From positions 1 to 5,901 of the forward strand of contig JBLHRR010000228.1 in NCBI GenBank assembly GCA_047626155.1: a DNA stretch of 5,901 nt. The letters run 5' to 3'. Source of the DNA: CALGLS01 sp047626155. GTDB lineage: Bacteria > Bacteroidota > Bacteroidia > Chitinophagales > Saprospiraceae. The notes beneath the pieces are model-generated. The model had not been told where the DNA came from. It did not search any database and saw only the letters and a program-made list of their open reading frames with translations. Within the stretch, counting starts at the first letter, position 1, and each line of letters opens with the position of its first letter. Shown here one piece after another: positions 1-5,901 of the stretch. The translations under genes and the position numbers were made by a program.

Positions 1-3000
1 GCTTCCCCATTATTCGCCACCAAAACCAAATCTTTCCCCTTCGTTCTCAATAAAGCAATATCCTTCACATCCTTATCAGCAAAAAATCCAGAAGTCCCAG
101 ATGGAATCGCCTCAAAATTCCCTTTACCATCACCCATCATAATCAAGCCAGTACCCGCATCGTAACGTGGCGTTTCCACCTCCGTGTTATACATGTTTCC
201 AGCCGAGATCAAATCCAAATTACCATCCTTATTGATGTCCTTTACAATGATGCCATTGAGCGGAGCAGCCTGCGCCAAACGAGGAAGCGCTTTGGCAGAG
301 TAAGTCCCGTCACCATTATTGATTAATACTTTTGATTCAAAATCAGTTACCGTCAAATTCAAAGCTTCTTTCATTTTGTCTTTCCCTAGGATGTCGTCAA
401 TACCAGCAGTGGCAAACTCTTTATAGGTAGGGAATTTATCTTTAATGAAAGGCATTTGTTCCGATGAACATTGACGACCTCGGGTAGGGACCATTTTACC
501 TTTATATTCTTTACTAAGAACAATATCATAAGTTCCGTTCTGATCAAAGTCTGTAGCGAAAACATTGAATGGTTTTTTATAGCTGGCTTTGAATTTAGCA
601 TTCGTACCGAGGTTGCCACAAATCAAATCCAGATCGCCATCATTATCCACATCAGCCGTTTCAATGCTATACCACCAACCTTTCATCTCTGGGTTTCCTT
701 TGCTTTCGGTAACGTCGTCAAACTTGCCCCCATTGTTCTGATAAAAAGAAGGAGCCATCCATTCTCCGACGATTATTAAGTCCATTGTAGAATCATTGTT
801 GAAATCTGTCCAGACAGCATCCGTAACCAGACCTGGTTGCATTAATGTTGGAGCTACTTCAGCCGTTACATCGCTGTACTTGAAGTTGTCAAATTTCAGG
901 ATGTAAGAACGAGAAGGGTAGGGGTACTTCCCTGGAACAGCACGGCCACCTACGAAAAGATCCATATCTCCATCACCATCATAATCAGCTGCTTTCACAC
1001 AAGAACCAGCCGCAAACGCTTGTGGAAGTGCCTGTGGAGCCTTGCTGAATTTTCCATTTCCAGTATTGATATAAAGTCGGTCTCTTAGCTCTTTGGCACC
1101 TGGGGCAAACTCACCACCACCGCCACTTACTACATACAGATCCAGCAATCCATTACCGTCAGCATCAAAAAACAAAGCTCCTACATCTTCGCTTTCTTTA
1201 TCAAAAGCCCATATTTGGTGGTCTGGATTATAGCCAAAGGTGCCATCTTGATTTTGGATGTAAAGAACTCCGTTGGAGTTCGCAGCGCCACCGACATAGA
1301 AGTCGTCCAAACCATCGCCATTGACGTCGGCCACAGCAATGCAAGGACCATGAGTCGATTGTTTTTGAGGTAGTAAAATTTCTTTAGCGAAATCGTCGTA
1401 TTCGTTTTCCACATGTGAAAAGTCAATACCTAAGGTTTTCGCATCTACGGGGTTTAAGACGAAATTGGGTTTTGATTTTTTTGCGGCAACTTTACTTTCT
1501 GCTTCGTTTTGAACAACGACTAATTGCTGATCAGCTTTTACATCGTTCAATGTTTGCACCTTGCCATTTGGCCAGGTGATTTCAATTCTGTCCACTTTGT
1601 CTTCTTTGCCCAAGCCGAAATGTAGGACCTCTTCTACTGCTGATTCGTAGCCACGGGTATTCATCAGTTCTAAAATTTGCTGCTGGTCTTTATAAAAGAT
1701 TTCAACCAGGGTGTTAGTGATTGGTGTCGCACTATCTTTTCCTTTTAATTGTAATCGAAGGTAATGGTTTTTGTTAATTGTAGTAGCATTGTTTTGGTAG
1801 ACAAAAGCCTCCATCGCAACATTGTTTACAATTAAATCCAAATCACCATCCATATCCAAATCCGCATAAGCTGCACCGCTAGAAAAGGAAGGTTGATCTA
1901 GGCCCCAATTTTTTTCAACTGATTTGAAGTGGAGCTTTTGATCATTATGGTACATCTTGTTCGATAGTTTAATGGTTGGCATCATGTCATAGAATTTCTG
2001 ACGCTCATCCAGCGGGATACTTCCTCCTACTTCCGTTCGTCTTTTCTCCATGGCAATTCTAAAATCATTATCACGGGCATAACGACGAAAACCATTGGAA
2101 ACGAAATAGTCTTTGTAACCATCGTTGTCAAAATCAGCAAATAAAGAAGACCAGCTCCAGTCGGTACTGGCTACCCCAACCATGTTGGCAACGTTTGAAA
2201 AAGTATTGTTACCATTGTTCAATTGCATAGCGTTAAACATGTACTGGTAATGGTAGTCTCTGTCGTTGATGTAATACCAGAAAGTCGGAATATCCATAGA
2301 GACCATCAGCGTCTTAGCTCGAATGTGATCGTCCGCGGCCATGTCTACAACGCCAATGTCAAATTGCCCATCATTATTAATGTCGGCAATATCGATCCCC
2401 ATGCTGTAGAAGGAAAGGTGATTGGTCATTTCCTTGGCTTTGTCTGTAAAAGTGCCATCGCCATTATTGATCCAAAGGAAGTCAGGAACAGAATAATCGT
2501 TAGCGACATAAATGTCCGGCCAGCCATCTCTGTTCAGGTCACTGATTGCAAGTCCTAGTCCGAAGCCGTATTCCAGTACGCCTGCGCTTTCTGTTACCTG
2601 CTTGTATTTGCCGCCATCATTTCGGTAAAGATGCGAGCTGGCACGCAGCATATTTTCTTTTACTTTTAGTTCCTTGAAAATAGTTGCGTGAGGGACCAAT
2701 GTGTATTTTGATTCATTCAATACAAAGCAATCGAGATCACCATCTTTATCGTAGTCAAAGAAGGCCGCTTGGGTTCCAATGTTACTGTCATTGAGGCCGA
2801 GAGCTGCAGCTTTTTCCGTAAAGGTCAGATCTCCATTGTTAATGTAAAGTAAGTTGGCTTTGTCTTCCCAAGGGGTCAGTTTTGATCCACCTTGACAAAC
2901 ATAGATGTCCAGATGGCTATCTCCATTTACATCAGCCATGGTAACACCCGTCGCCCAATTCTTATTAACATTAATGCCCGCTTTTTCGGTAATGTCCTCA

Positions 3001-3335
3001 AATTGCATATTACCTTTGTTGAGATACAATCTATTGGGGACTTCATTTCCACTCATGAAAACATCCGGAAGTCCATCCTTATTGATGTCGCCAATAGCCA
3101 CACCAGCTCCATTGAAAAAATAATCAAAAGATAAGATGTTCTTTGTTTCGTCGGATACATCCTCTTCCAGGTCATTTCGGAAATCGATACCTGTTTGAGA
3201 AGAGGGGAGTAAGGTGAACAAAGGTTCAGAGGATGTTGCGGTTGTCGTATTGCTACGGTCTGTTTGTTGATCTTTCTTACAACCCAATGCTAAAACAAAT
3301 AGGAAGAGTAAGGAGATGCTAAGTAATTTTTTCAT
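1..3335 (-). CDS. FG-GAP/VCBS repeat lipoprotein with central ASPIC/UnbV domain (3' end outside window)
   Basis: Probable surface-exposed lipoprotein of the large Bacteroidota VCBS-repeat/ASPIC family, sometimes annotated CRTAC1-like; its exact role is unknown. The reading frame is open from the ATG at 3335 to the window edge, giving 1111 codons without a stop. Residues 1-19 form a type II signal peptide (MKK, a hydrophobic run, lipobox LALGC, Cys19). Calcium-loop motifs of the DxDxDG type begin near residues 83, 135, 194, 266, 318, 401 and 492, then again near 670, 724, 784, 844, 895, 929 and 1033. Between the two sets lies an ASPIC/UnbV domain (about 540-605) with the signature HFGLG at 572-576 followed by WPNG. 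Seven plus seven motifs suggest two seven-bladed beta-propellers (inference). Family members run about 1100-1200 residues, and comparison with the paralog tail at 3453 suggests only some 10-20 residues are missing. The start has no Shine-Dalgarno sequence, only an A/T-rich leader. Family assignment is firm; function is not. Confidence 0.95.
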   Translation of the reverse strand, partial: MKKLLSISLLFLFVLALGCKKDQQTDRSNTTTATSSEPLFTLLPSSQTGIDFRNDLEEDVSDETKNILSFDYFFNGAGVAIGDINKDGLPDVFMSGNEVPNRLYLNKGNMQFEDITEKAGINVNKNWATGVTMADVNGDSHLDIYVCQGGSKLTPWEDKANLLYINNGDLTFTEKAAALGLNDSNIGTQAAFFDYDKDGDLDCFVLNESKYTLVPHATIFKELKVKENMLRASSHLYRNDGGKYKQVTESAGVLEYGFGLGLAISDLNRDGWPDIYVANDYSVPDFLWINNGDGTFTDKAKEMTNHLSFYSMGIDIADINNDGQFDIGVVDMAADDHIRAKTLMVSMDIPTFWYYINDRDYHYQYMFNAMQLNNGNNTFSNVANMVGVASTDWSWSSLFADFDNDGYKDYFVSNGFRRYARDNDFRIAMEKRRTEVGGSIPLDERQKFYDMMPTIKLSNKMYHNDQKLHFKSVEKNWGLDQPSFSSGAAYADLDMDGDLDLIVNNVAMEAFVYQNNATTINKNHYLRLQLKGKDSATPITNTLVEIFYKDQQQILELMNTRGYESAVEEVLHFGLGKEDKVDRIEITWPNGKVQTLNDVKADQQLVVVQNEAESKVAAKKSKPNFVLNPVDAKTLGIDFSHVENEYDDFAKEILLPQKQSTHGPCIAVADVNGDGLDDFYVGGAANSNGVLYIQNQDGTFGYNPDHQIWAFDKESEDVGALFFDADGNGLLDLYVVSGGGGEFAPGAKELRDRLYINTGNGKFSKAPQALPQAFAAGSCVKAADYDGDGDMDLFVGGRAVPGKYPYPSRSYILKFDNFKYSDVTAEVAPTLMQPGLVTDAVWTDFNNDSTMDLIIVGEWMAPSFYQNNGGKFDDVTESKGNPEMKGWWYSIETADVDNDGDLDLICGNLGTNAKFKASYKKPFNVFATDFDQNGTYDIVLSKEYKGKMVPTRGRQCSSEQMPFIKDKFPTYKEFATAGIDDILGKDKMKEALNLTVTDFESKVLINNGDGTYSAKALPRLAQAAPLNGIIVKDINKDGNLDLISAGNMYNTEVETPRYDAGTGLIMMGDGKGNFEAIPSGTSGFFADKDVKDIALLRTKGKDLVLVANNGE

Positions 3336-3398
3336 ATTAATTATTAGTATAGATGTGATCTAAGGTTCGTTTTTTATAAACGTTTGTAGTCGGTTCGT

Positions 3399-3416
3399 AT
3401 GACACAATGTTGTCAT
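3399..3416 (-). promoter_or_regulatory. Perfect 6-bp hairpin in the leader of the VCBS lipoprotein gene
   Basis: The arms ATGACA (3399-3404) and TGTCAT (3411-3416) are perfect inverted repeats around a 6-base loop. The element lies about 64 bases upstream of the start codon, between the candidate promoter at 3438-3470 and the ATG, so it would be in the 5' untranslated RNA. It has no T-run on the coding side, so it does not look like a terminator. It could be an operator or an RNA structure, or chance. Confidence 0.35.
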
Positions 3417-3437
3417 CACTTCTAATGGGGGACGCTC

Positions 3438-3470
3438 CAAATTTATTTGCAGTTATTTTATTTCGGCAAC
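3438..3470 (-). promoter_or_regulatory. Candidate Bacteroidota-type promoter for the VCBS lipoprotein gene
   Basis: Read on the minus strand, a perfect TAnnTTTG -7 element (TAAATTTG, 3445-3438) is preceded by GTTG (3470-3467) as the -33 element, with a 21-bp spacer. This fits the known sigma-ABfr consensus of Bacteroidota (TTTG, 19-21 bp, TAnnTTTG). Transcription would start near 3431 and give a leader of about 95 bases. The -33 element lies inside the last codons of the upstream pseudogene, which would let the intact gene be transcribed independently of it. Confidence 0.5.
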
Positions 3471-3766
3471 TTGGAAGACCTGAGCAGCACTGTTGCTGTT
3501 GGCGACCACGAATATAGGATCTTTTGAATTTCCACAGTCTAACCAGGCCATTTCTCTCACATCCTTATTGGCAAATAAGCCAGAGTCTGCAACTGACAAG
3601 GCCTCGAATTGACGATCTCCTTTATTCATTAAAACCACCAGTCCGGTACGAGCTTCTCTGAAGAGTTTGTGGTTGTATTGCTATTGCTGCTGTTTTTTTC
3701 TTTGGTGCAGCTGGCAAGTAATAAAATGCCTGATAAACAGAAGCAGAGGACGGTATGGCGAATCAT
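3453..3766 (-). pseudogene. Internally deleted paralog of the VCBS/ASPIC lipoprotein (signal peptide joined to C-terminal tail)
   Basis: Two pieces of one former gene are fused out of frame. The 5' piece (ATG at 3766) encodes a type II signal peptide with Cys at codon 20 (lipobox LLASC) and a short Asn/Ser/Thr linker ending SSEKL. It resembles the N terminus of the intact neighbour (lipobox, then NTTT, then SSEPL). That frame stops at 3629-3631, giving 45 residues. The 3' piece is open in another frame from about 3680 and ends with TAA at 3453-3455. From about 3659 onward it matches the C-terminal region of the neighbour: TGL, FEA, SG-F-A-KDV and VAN are shared, roughly 40% identity by eye. 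Both homologies meet at the bases GAAGCTC (3650-3656), which read as K-L in one frame and E-A-R in the other, so a deletion through short homology is likely. By comparison with the neighbour, about 3.1 kb was lost. It lies 117 bp upstream of the intact gene, in the same orientation. An assembly collapse is possible but less likely, because the remnant is diverged from its neighbour. Confidence 0.88.
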
Positions 3767-4340
3767 TATAATGTTTTTAGGTTCTTTGACGAACTTGTCC
3801 GCCATTTAAGGGAGGATTTCGTGTTTTATAGTTCCTTAAATAGATTTTCAACACTTCTTCCGTTGTACTACGGCATTTTTTGGATAATCTTTCTGAGGGA
3901 CCACGTCATTTGTAAAAGAAGGTGTTTTTATTAACTATTATACTATTAGTGCTTTTGAAGGCCGGCTTATTTTGAAGTATAGCCTGATGGAGTCCTCTAT
4001 AGAAGGTAGCGGGTAGTATGATTTATAATATACGTTTTACTGCTACTATTGTACCTATTTGTAAAAGACGAGTAACAATGAGCTATTTGTAAATTTAAAT
4101 CAGTCCAATTGATTGATAATGAATAACTTATACTTCAATTAAAAATACTGAAACCATAGGGGAGTAGGTTTGTTCAAGCGAGGCTGTTGCTATCCTTTTG
4201 TTGAGAACCGCACAAAGCTATAGATTATACATCAGAAAAAAATCATATTAAATTTCTTTTATTAAAATAAAAAAGTATACATTTATGAATGCTTAATTCT
4301 TATATGGCAAAAAAATAATTATATTTTTCTACCTAAAAAT
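3767..4340. other. AT-rich intergenic region upstream of the pseudogene, no gene seen
   Basis: No frame here carries a recognisable protein, tRNA or rRNA. It should hold whatever promoter once served the paralog at 3766, but I find no well-spaced TTG/TAnnTTTG pair on the minus strand. A lone TAGCTTTG box (4220-4213) lacks a -33 partner. The 12-base string ATTTGTAAAAGA occurs twice (3908 and 4057), with a shorter ATTTGTAAA at 4085. The inverted repeat at 3804-3841 is listed separately. Confidence 0.6.
3804..3841. repeat. 8-bp perfect inverted repeat upstream of the pseudogene start
   Basis: The arms ATTTAAGG (3804-3811) and CCTTAAAT (3834-3841) are perfect inverted repeats separated by 22 bases. 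On the plus-strand RNA the stem extends to 10 pairs with one G-U. It sits 38 bases upstream of the ATG at 3766, a position suitable for an operator or leader hairpin of the former gene. No matching copy is seen upstream of the intact gene. Confidence 0.35.
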
Positions 4341-4370
4341 ATTGGCTAGAAAGATATTTTACTATCTTTG
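4341..4370 (+). promoter_or_regulatory. Candidate Bacteroidota-type promoter with no gene close downstream
   Basis: ATTG (4341-4344) and TATCTTTG (4363-4370), a perfect TAnnTTTG match, are separated by 18 bp, close to the phylum's usual 19-21 bp. The predicted RNA start is near 4376. The next good gene start is 5220, about 840 bases on, so the transcript would be either a very long leader or a separate non-coding RNA. The only nearby ATG (4404) is followed by a stop after four codons. Confidence 0.45.
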
Positions 4371-4492
4371 CTTTATATTAATAGTAGAATTCGTTTTAAA
4401 TCCATGAACATTACTTAATCAAAAAAAAAAACAACACACCTGAAAACATCTGGCATATATAATAAAATGCTAGCCCCCTCAAACCCGATTCT

Positions 4493-4547
4493 CATCCCTT
4501 AACCGACCGCCTTACAAAGGCAACATCCCTCTAACCGTTATAAAGAG
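4493..4547. repeat. Imperfect tandem repeat, two copies, 31-bp period
   Basis: CATCCCTTAACCG (4493-4505) recurs with one inserted base as CATCCCTCTAACCG (4524-4537). Each is followed by a related TTAyAAAG segment (TTACAAAG at 4512, TTATAAAG at 4538). The first copy also holds a small hairpin, GCCTT/AAGGC (4509-4521). The repeat lies about 120 bases downstream of the orphan promoter. It may be a duplicated protein-binding site or part of an RNA fold; chance cannot be ruled out. Confidence 0.35.
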
Positions 4548-4680
4548 TACACTATATCTGTGTGCCAACTGCTGATGCCCATAGCATTAGTTTGTTGTGT
4601 GCTAATTATATTGTGCCAATCCTACAAATTTCATAGTCCTCAATATTCGTAATGAATACTGGTTAATAGTCTATGTGTAT

Positions 4681-4719
4681 ACTTCACCCGTGTGCGCTTT
4701 GTTATGATCGGTATGAAGT
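4681..4719. repeat. Inverted repeat with bulge
   Basis: ACTTCACC (4681-4688) can pair with GG-TGAAGT (within 4710-4719) if two bases (TA) bulge out, giving 8 pairs around a loop of about 21 bases. No T-run follows, so it does not look like a terminator. Its significance is unclear. Confidence 0.25.
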
Positions 4720-4903
4720 TAACCATGACACAAATCGCTTGACTACAGAGATAGAATACAAGCAGCCAAATTATAATCACTAATAAAAAGCAAAGATTTG
4801 GACGGAAGTTCAGATTAGAATTCCATCTAAGACTTAAATAGCGAATGTTGATACTATCCTGCCTACCTCAAATTTAAAAGGCCTGATAGAATCTAAAAAT
4901 CAC

Positions 4904-4931
4904 CTTCAGAAGTTGAATAGACTTCTGCAAG
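4904..4931. repeat. Strong hairpin, 10 pairs with one bulged base
   Basis: CTTCAGAAGT (4904-4913) pairs with ACTTCTG plus AAG (4921-4931), leaving a bulged C at 4928 and a 7-base loop. It is the most stable-looking stem in the intergenic region. On the minus strand it is followed a few bases later by five T (4899-4895), so it could terminate a leftward transcript, but no gene on that strand ends here. On the plus strand no T-run follows. Confidence 0.35.
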
Positions 4932-5057
4932 CTTGGGATTTATATGTCCATAACAATGATAATACAGGAACCTACAAATAACGTACAGATTGACTTTACA
5001 CGATACAATTATATAATTACATAAAAGATAATTAATTAAAGAAATAGACTCGGTTGA

Positions 5058-5069
5058 TTCGCATGCGAA
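5058..5069. repeat. Perfect 12-bp palindrome
   Basis: TTCGCATGCGAA is fully self-complementary and stands out in AT-rich surroundings. It lies 31 bases upstream of the candidate -33 element at 5100, so it could be a dimeric regulator site for the secreted-protein genes. A second GCATGC occurs at 5132-5137, close to the predicted RNA start. Confidence 0.35.
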
Positions 5070-5099
5070 GTACCACATATAAAACAAACTACTTACGCC

Positions 5100-5130
5100 A
5101 TTGCCAACAATCAGTATACATATAGCTTTA
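5100..5130 (+). promoter_or_regulatory. Candidate promoter for the secreted-protein genes
   Basis: ATTG (5100-5103) and TAGCTTTA (5123-5130) are spaced by 19 bp, matching the Bacteroidota promoter layout, with one mismatch in the TAnnTTTG element. Transcription would begin near 5136 and give a leader of about 85 bases before the ATG at 5220. Confidence 0.4.
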
Positions 5131-5219
5131 AGCATGCAAATTATCAATAAATCCTTTACAGATTATTTTAAATCCTAAACGTTCTAATCCTTATTTATTA
5201 ATTAAAAATGTTACTTCTC

Positions 5220-5630
5220 ATGAAAAAAAGAATGCAAATTCTAATGTCTATGACATTAACGGCATTTCTGTTTCTTGGATTGACAAGCCTTAACGCTCAG
5301 TCTTTTACTACTGGACCTACTACTTATGCAGGACCAAACGGTAAGACTGAAATCGACTATCAGCAAGGTGCTGATGCAACGGCTACAATTCAAACAGAAA
5401 TTCAATCTTATGGCCTTACTGCTCCTGTAGATCCTACCACTGTTGGTGCGGAGAACTTCTACCGTGTAGTTTTCTTGAAAATGGTATCTACTAACATCGC
5501 TTCTGGGGAAGCTACAGCTGGTGCAATCTTCAGAGGTTATAACGCGACAGTGAACAAATCAAAAGGAGCATATCCTGGTTTGGTAAACGCAACTTGGCAA
5601 GAAGACATGATCACTTTATTGTCTAACTAG
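5220..5630 (+). CDS. Small exported protein of unknown family
   Basis: A complete gene for 136 residues, family not recognised. Residues 1-26 form a type I signal peptide: MKKR, a hydrophobic core, and cleavage likely after SLNA, leaving Gln27 as the new N terminus, as is common in exported proteins of this phylum. The mature part (about 110 residues) has no cysteine, membrane segment or lipobox. It is rich in Thr, Ala and Gly and looks soluble. I see no type IX sorting domain, and the length leaves little room for one. An in-frame ATG at 5208 would add MLLL. I prefer 5220 because its context, TTCTCATGAAAAAAA, is repeated exactly at the start of the next gene. No clear terminator follows, and the next gene begins 52 bp later on the same strand, so the two are probably co-transcribed. 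Coding is well supported by the signal peptide and sensible composition; the role is unknown. Confidence 0.85.
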   Translation: MKKRMQILMSMTLTAFLFLGLTSLNAQSFTTGPTTYAGPNGKTEIDYQQGADATATIQTEIQSYGLTAPVDPTTVGAENFYRVVFLKMVSTNIASGEATAGAIFRGYNATVNKSKGAYPGLVNATWQEDMITLLSN

Positions 5631-5682
5631 TCTGTATTGTCAAATTGTTAATTTTAAAAAAAACGTGAAAAATTTTGTTCTC

Positions 5683-5901
5683 ATGAAAAAAACAAATTTT
5701 ACTAAAATTATGACTTTATGTCTGATGGTCTTTGGGATGCTTAGCACCCAGACCTCTCAGGCTCAGTGTCCAGTTGGTCAAACTGAAGTTACTGTTACCA
5801 TGACGGTAGGTGGCTTCAATAACGAAAATAGCTGGGTACTTTGGGATGCTACCGCTGGAGCTGAAGTAAGCTGTGGTGGTCAAGGCCCTGCTGCTGGTGC
5901 G
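5683..5901 (+). CDS. Exported protein, N-terminal part only (3' end outside window)
   Basis: The first 73 codons of a gene that runs off the right edge without a stop. Residues 1-27 form a type I signal peptide (MKKTNF, a hydrophobic core, cleavage likely after TSQA), and the mature chain begins Gln28-Cys29. The residues before Cys29 (QAQ) do not make a lipobox. The visible mature part has beta-strand character (VTVTMTV), a pattern NENSWVLWD, and a second Cys at 64. This resembles the E-x-SW-x-L opening of beta-sandwich domains seen in large secreted, often type IX-exported, Bacteroidota proteins; that resemblance is from memory and only suggestive. An in-frame GTG at 5665 is a possible alternative start adding six residues. 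The ATG at 5683 fits better, since it shares its context with the upstream gene. The rest of the protein, including any sorting domain, cannot be seen. Confidence 0.85.
   Translation, partial: MKKTNFTKIMTLCLMVFGMLSTQTSQAQCPVGQTEVTVTMTVGGFNNENSWVLWDATAGAEVSCGGQGPAAGA

Larger units (their letters stand above)
4371..5099. other. Intergenic region with small repeats and hairpins, no gene seen
   Basis: No convincing coding region, tRNA or rRNA is visible. Just after the orphan promoter there is a run of ten A (4421-4430), followed by a stretch that is C-rich on the plus strand (about 4431-4540), unlike the surrounding AT-rich DNA. Small repeats and hairpins within it are listed separately. The motif GTGTGC recurs at 4560, 4597 and 4690, with the related TTGTGCCAA at 4611. 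An 84-codon minus-strand open frame (5147-4893, TTG start) looks like chance: it is rich in Cys, Ile and Tyr and has no promoter or family resemblance. Confidence 0.6.

Noticed and set aside
471..779. Plus-strand open frames opposite the large lipoprotein gene (also at 2223-2558 and 2892-3134), and minus-strand frames at 386-619 and 1181-1426.
   Set aside because: All lie within the well-supported VCBS/ASPIC coding frame and arise from its repeated Asp/Gly codons read in other frames.
3692..3698. A AAA AAC slippery heptamer, correctly phased in the pseudogene's first frame, suggesting a programmed -1 frameshift that could join the two pieces.
   Set aside because: After a -1 slip here the frame meets TAG at 3681-3683, before the region that matches the family tail. 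The homology change lies further on, at 3650-3656, so deletion explains the frame change better.
3861..3881. CCGT/ACGG hairpin followed by a T-run, resembling a plus-strand terminator.
   Set aside because: The stem is only four pairs, and no plus-strand gene precedes it.
4165..4172. TAGGTTTG, a perfect TAnnTTTG match on the plus strand; similar boxes on the minus strand at 4213-4220 and 4869-4876.
   Set aside because: None has a TTG element at the required distance upstream and none leads into a gene.
4404..4418. Mini-ORF ATG AAC ATT ACT TAA just after the orphan promoter.
   Set aside because: Four codons with no similarity to a known leader peptide and no attenuator-like structure directly after it.
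4893..5147. 84-codon open frame on the minus strand with a hydrophobic start.
   Set aside because: TTG start, Cys/Ile/Tyr-rich composition typical of translated AT-rich DNA, no promoter and no family resemblance; its end overlaps a hairpin.

Overview
The window looks like chromosomal DNA of a Bacteroidota bacterium, probably a free-living relative of Saprospiria or Cytophagia; the class is a guess. The evidence is starts without Shine-Dalgarno sequences and with A/T-rich leaders, candidate promoters of the Bacteroidota type (TTG about 19-21 bp before TAnnTTTG), signal peptides ending in ..A|Q, and a very large FG-GAP/VCBS-ASPIC lipoprotein typical of that phylum.

Layout. (1) Positions 1-3335, minus strand: one long gene, cut by the left edge, for a secreted lipoprotein of at least 1111 residues. 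It carries 14 DxDxDG-type calcium loops, seven before and seven after a central ASPIC/UnbV domain, which suggests two seven-bladed beta-propellers. (2) Positions 3336-3452: its leader, with a candidate promoter and an RNA hairpin. (3) Positions 3453-3766, minus strand: the wreck of a second, diverged gene of the same family. Only its lipoprotein signal peptide and its last ~65 codons remain, joined out of frame at what looks like a short-homology deletion. (4) Positions 3767-5219: about 1.45 kb of AT-rich DNA with no convincing gene, but with several inverted repeats, an imperfect tandem repeat and one good orphan plus-strand promoter. (5) Positions 5220-5901, plus strand: two adjacent genes for exported proteins, a complete 136-residue protein of unknown family and the first 73 codons of another. 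Their translation starts share a 15-base identical segment.

The minus-strand lipoprotein pair and the plus-strand secreted pair are divergent, separated by the long intergenic region. The lipoprotein family is usually thought to act at the cell surface in binding or adhesion, but its biochemical role is not settled. Nothing in the window ties the two gene pairs into one pathway. The most unusual item is the internally deleted paralog, whose surviving reading frame would still encode a tiny 45-residue lipopeptide.
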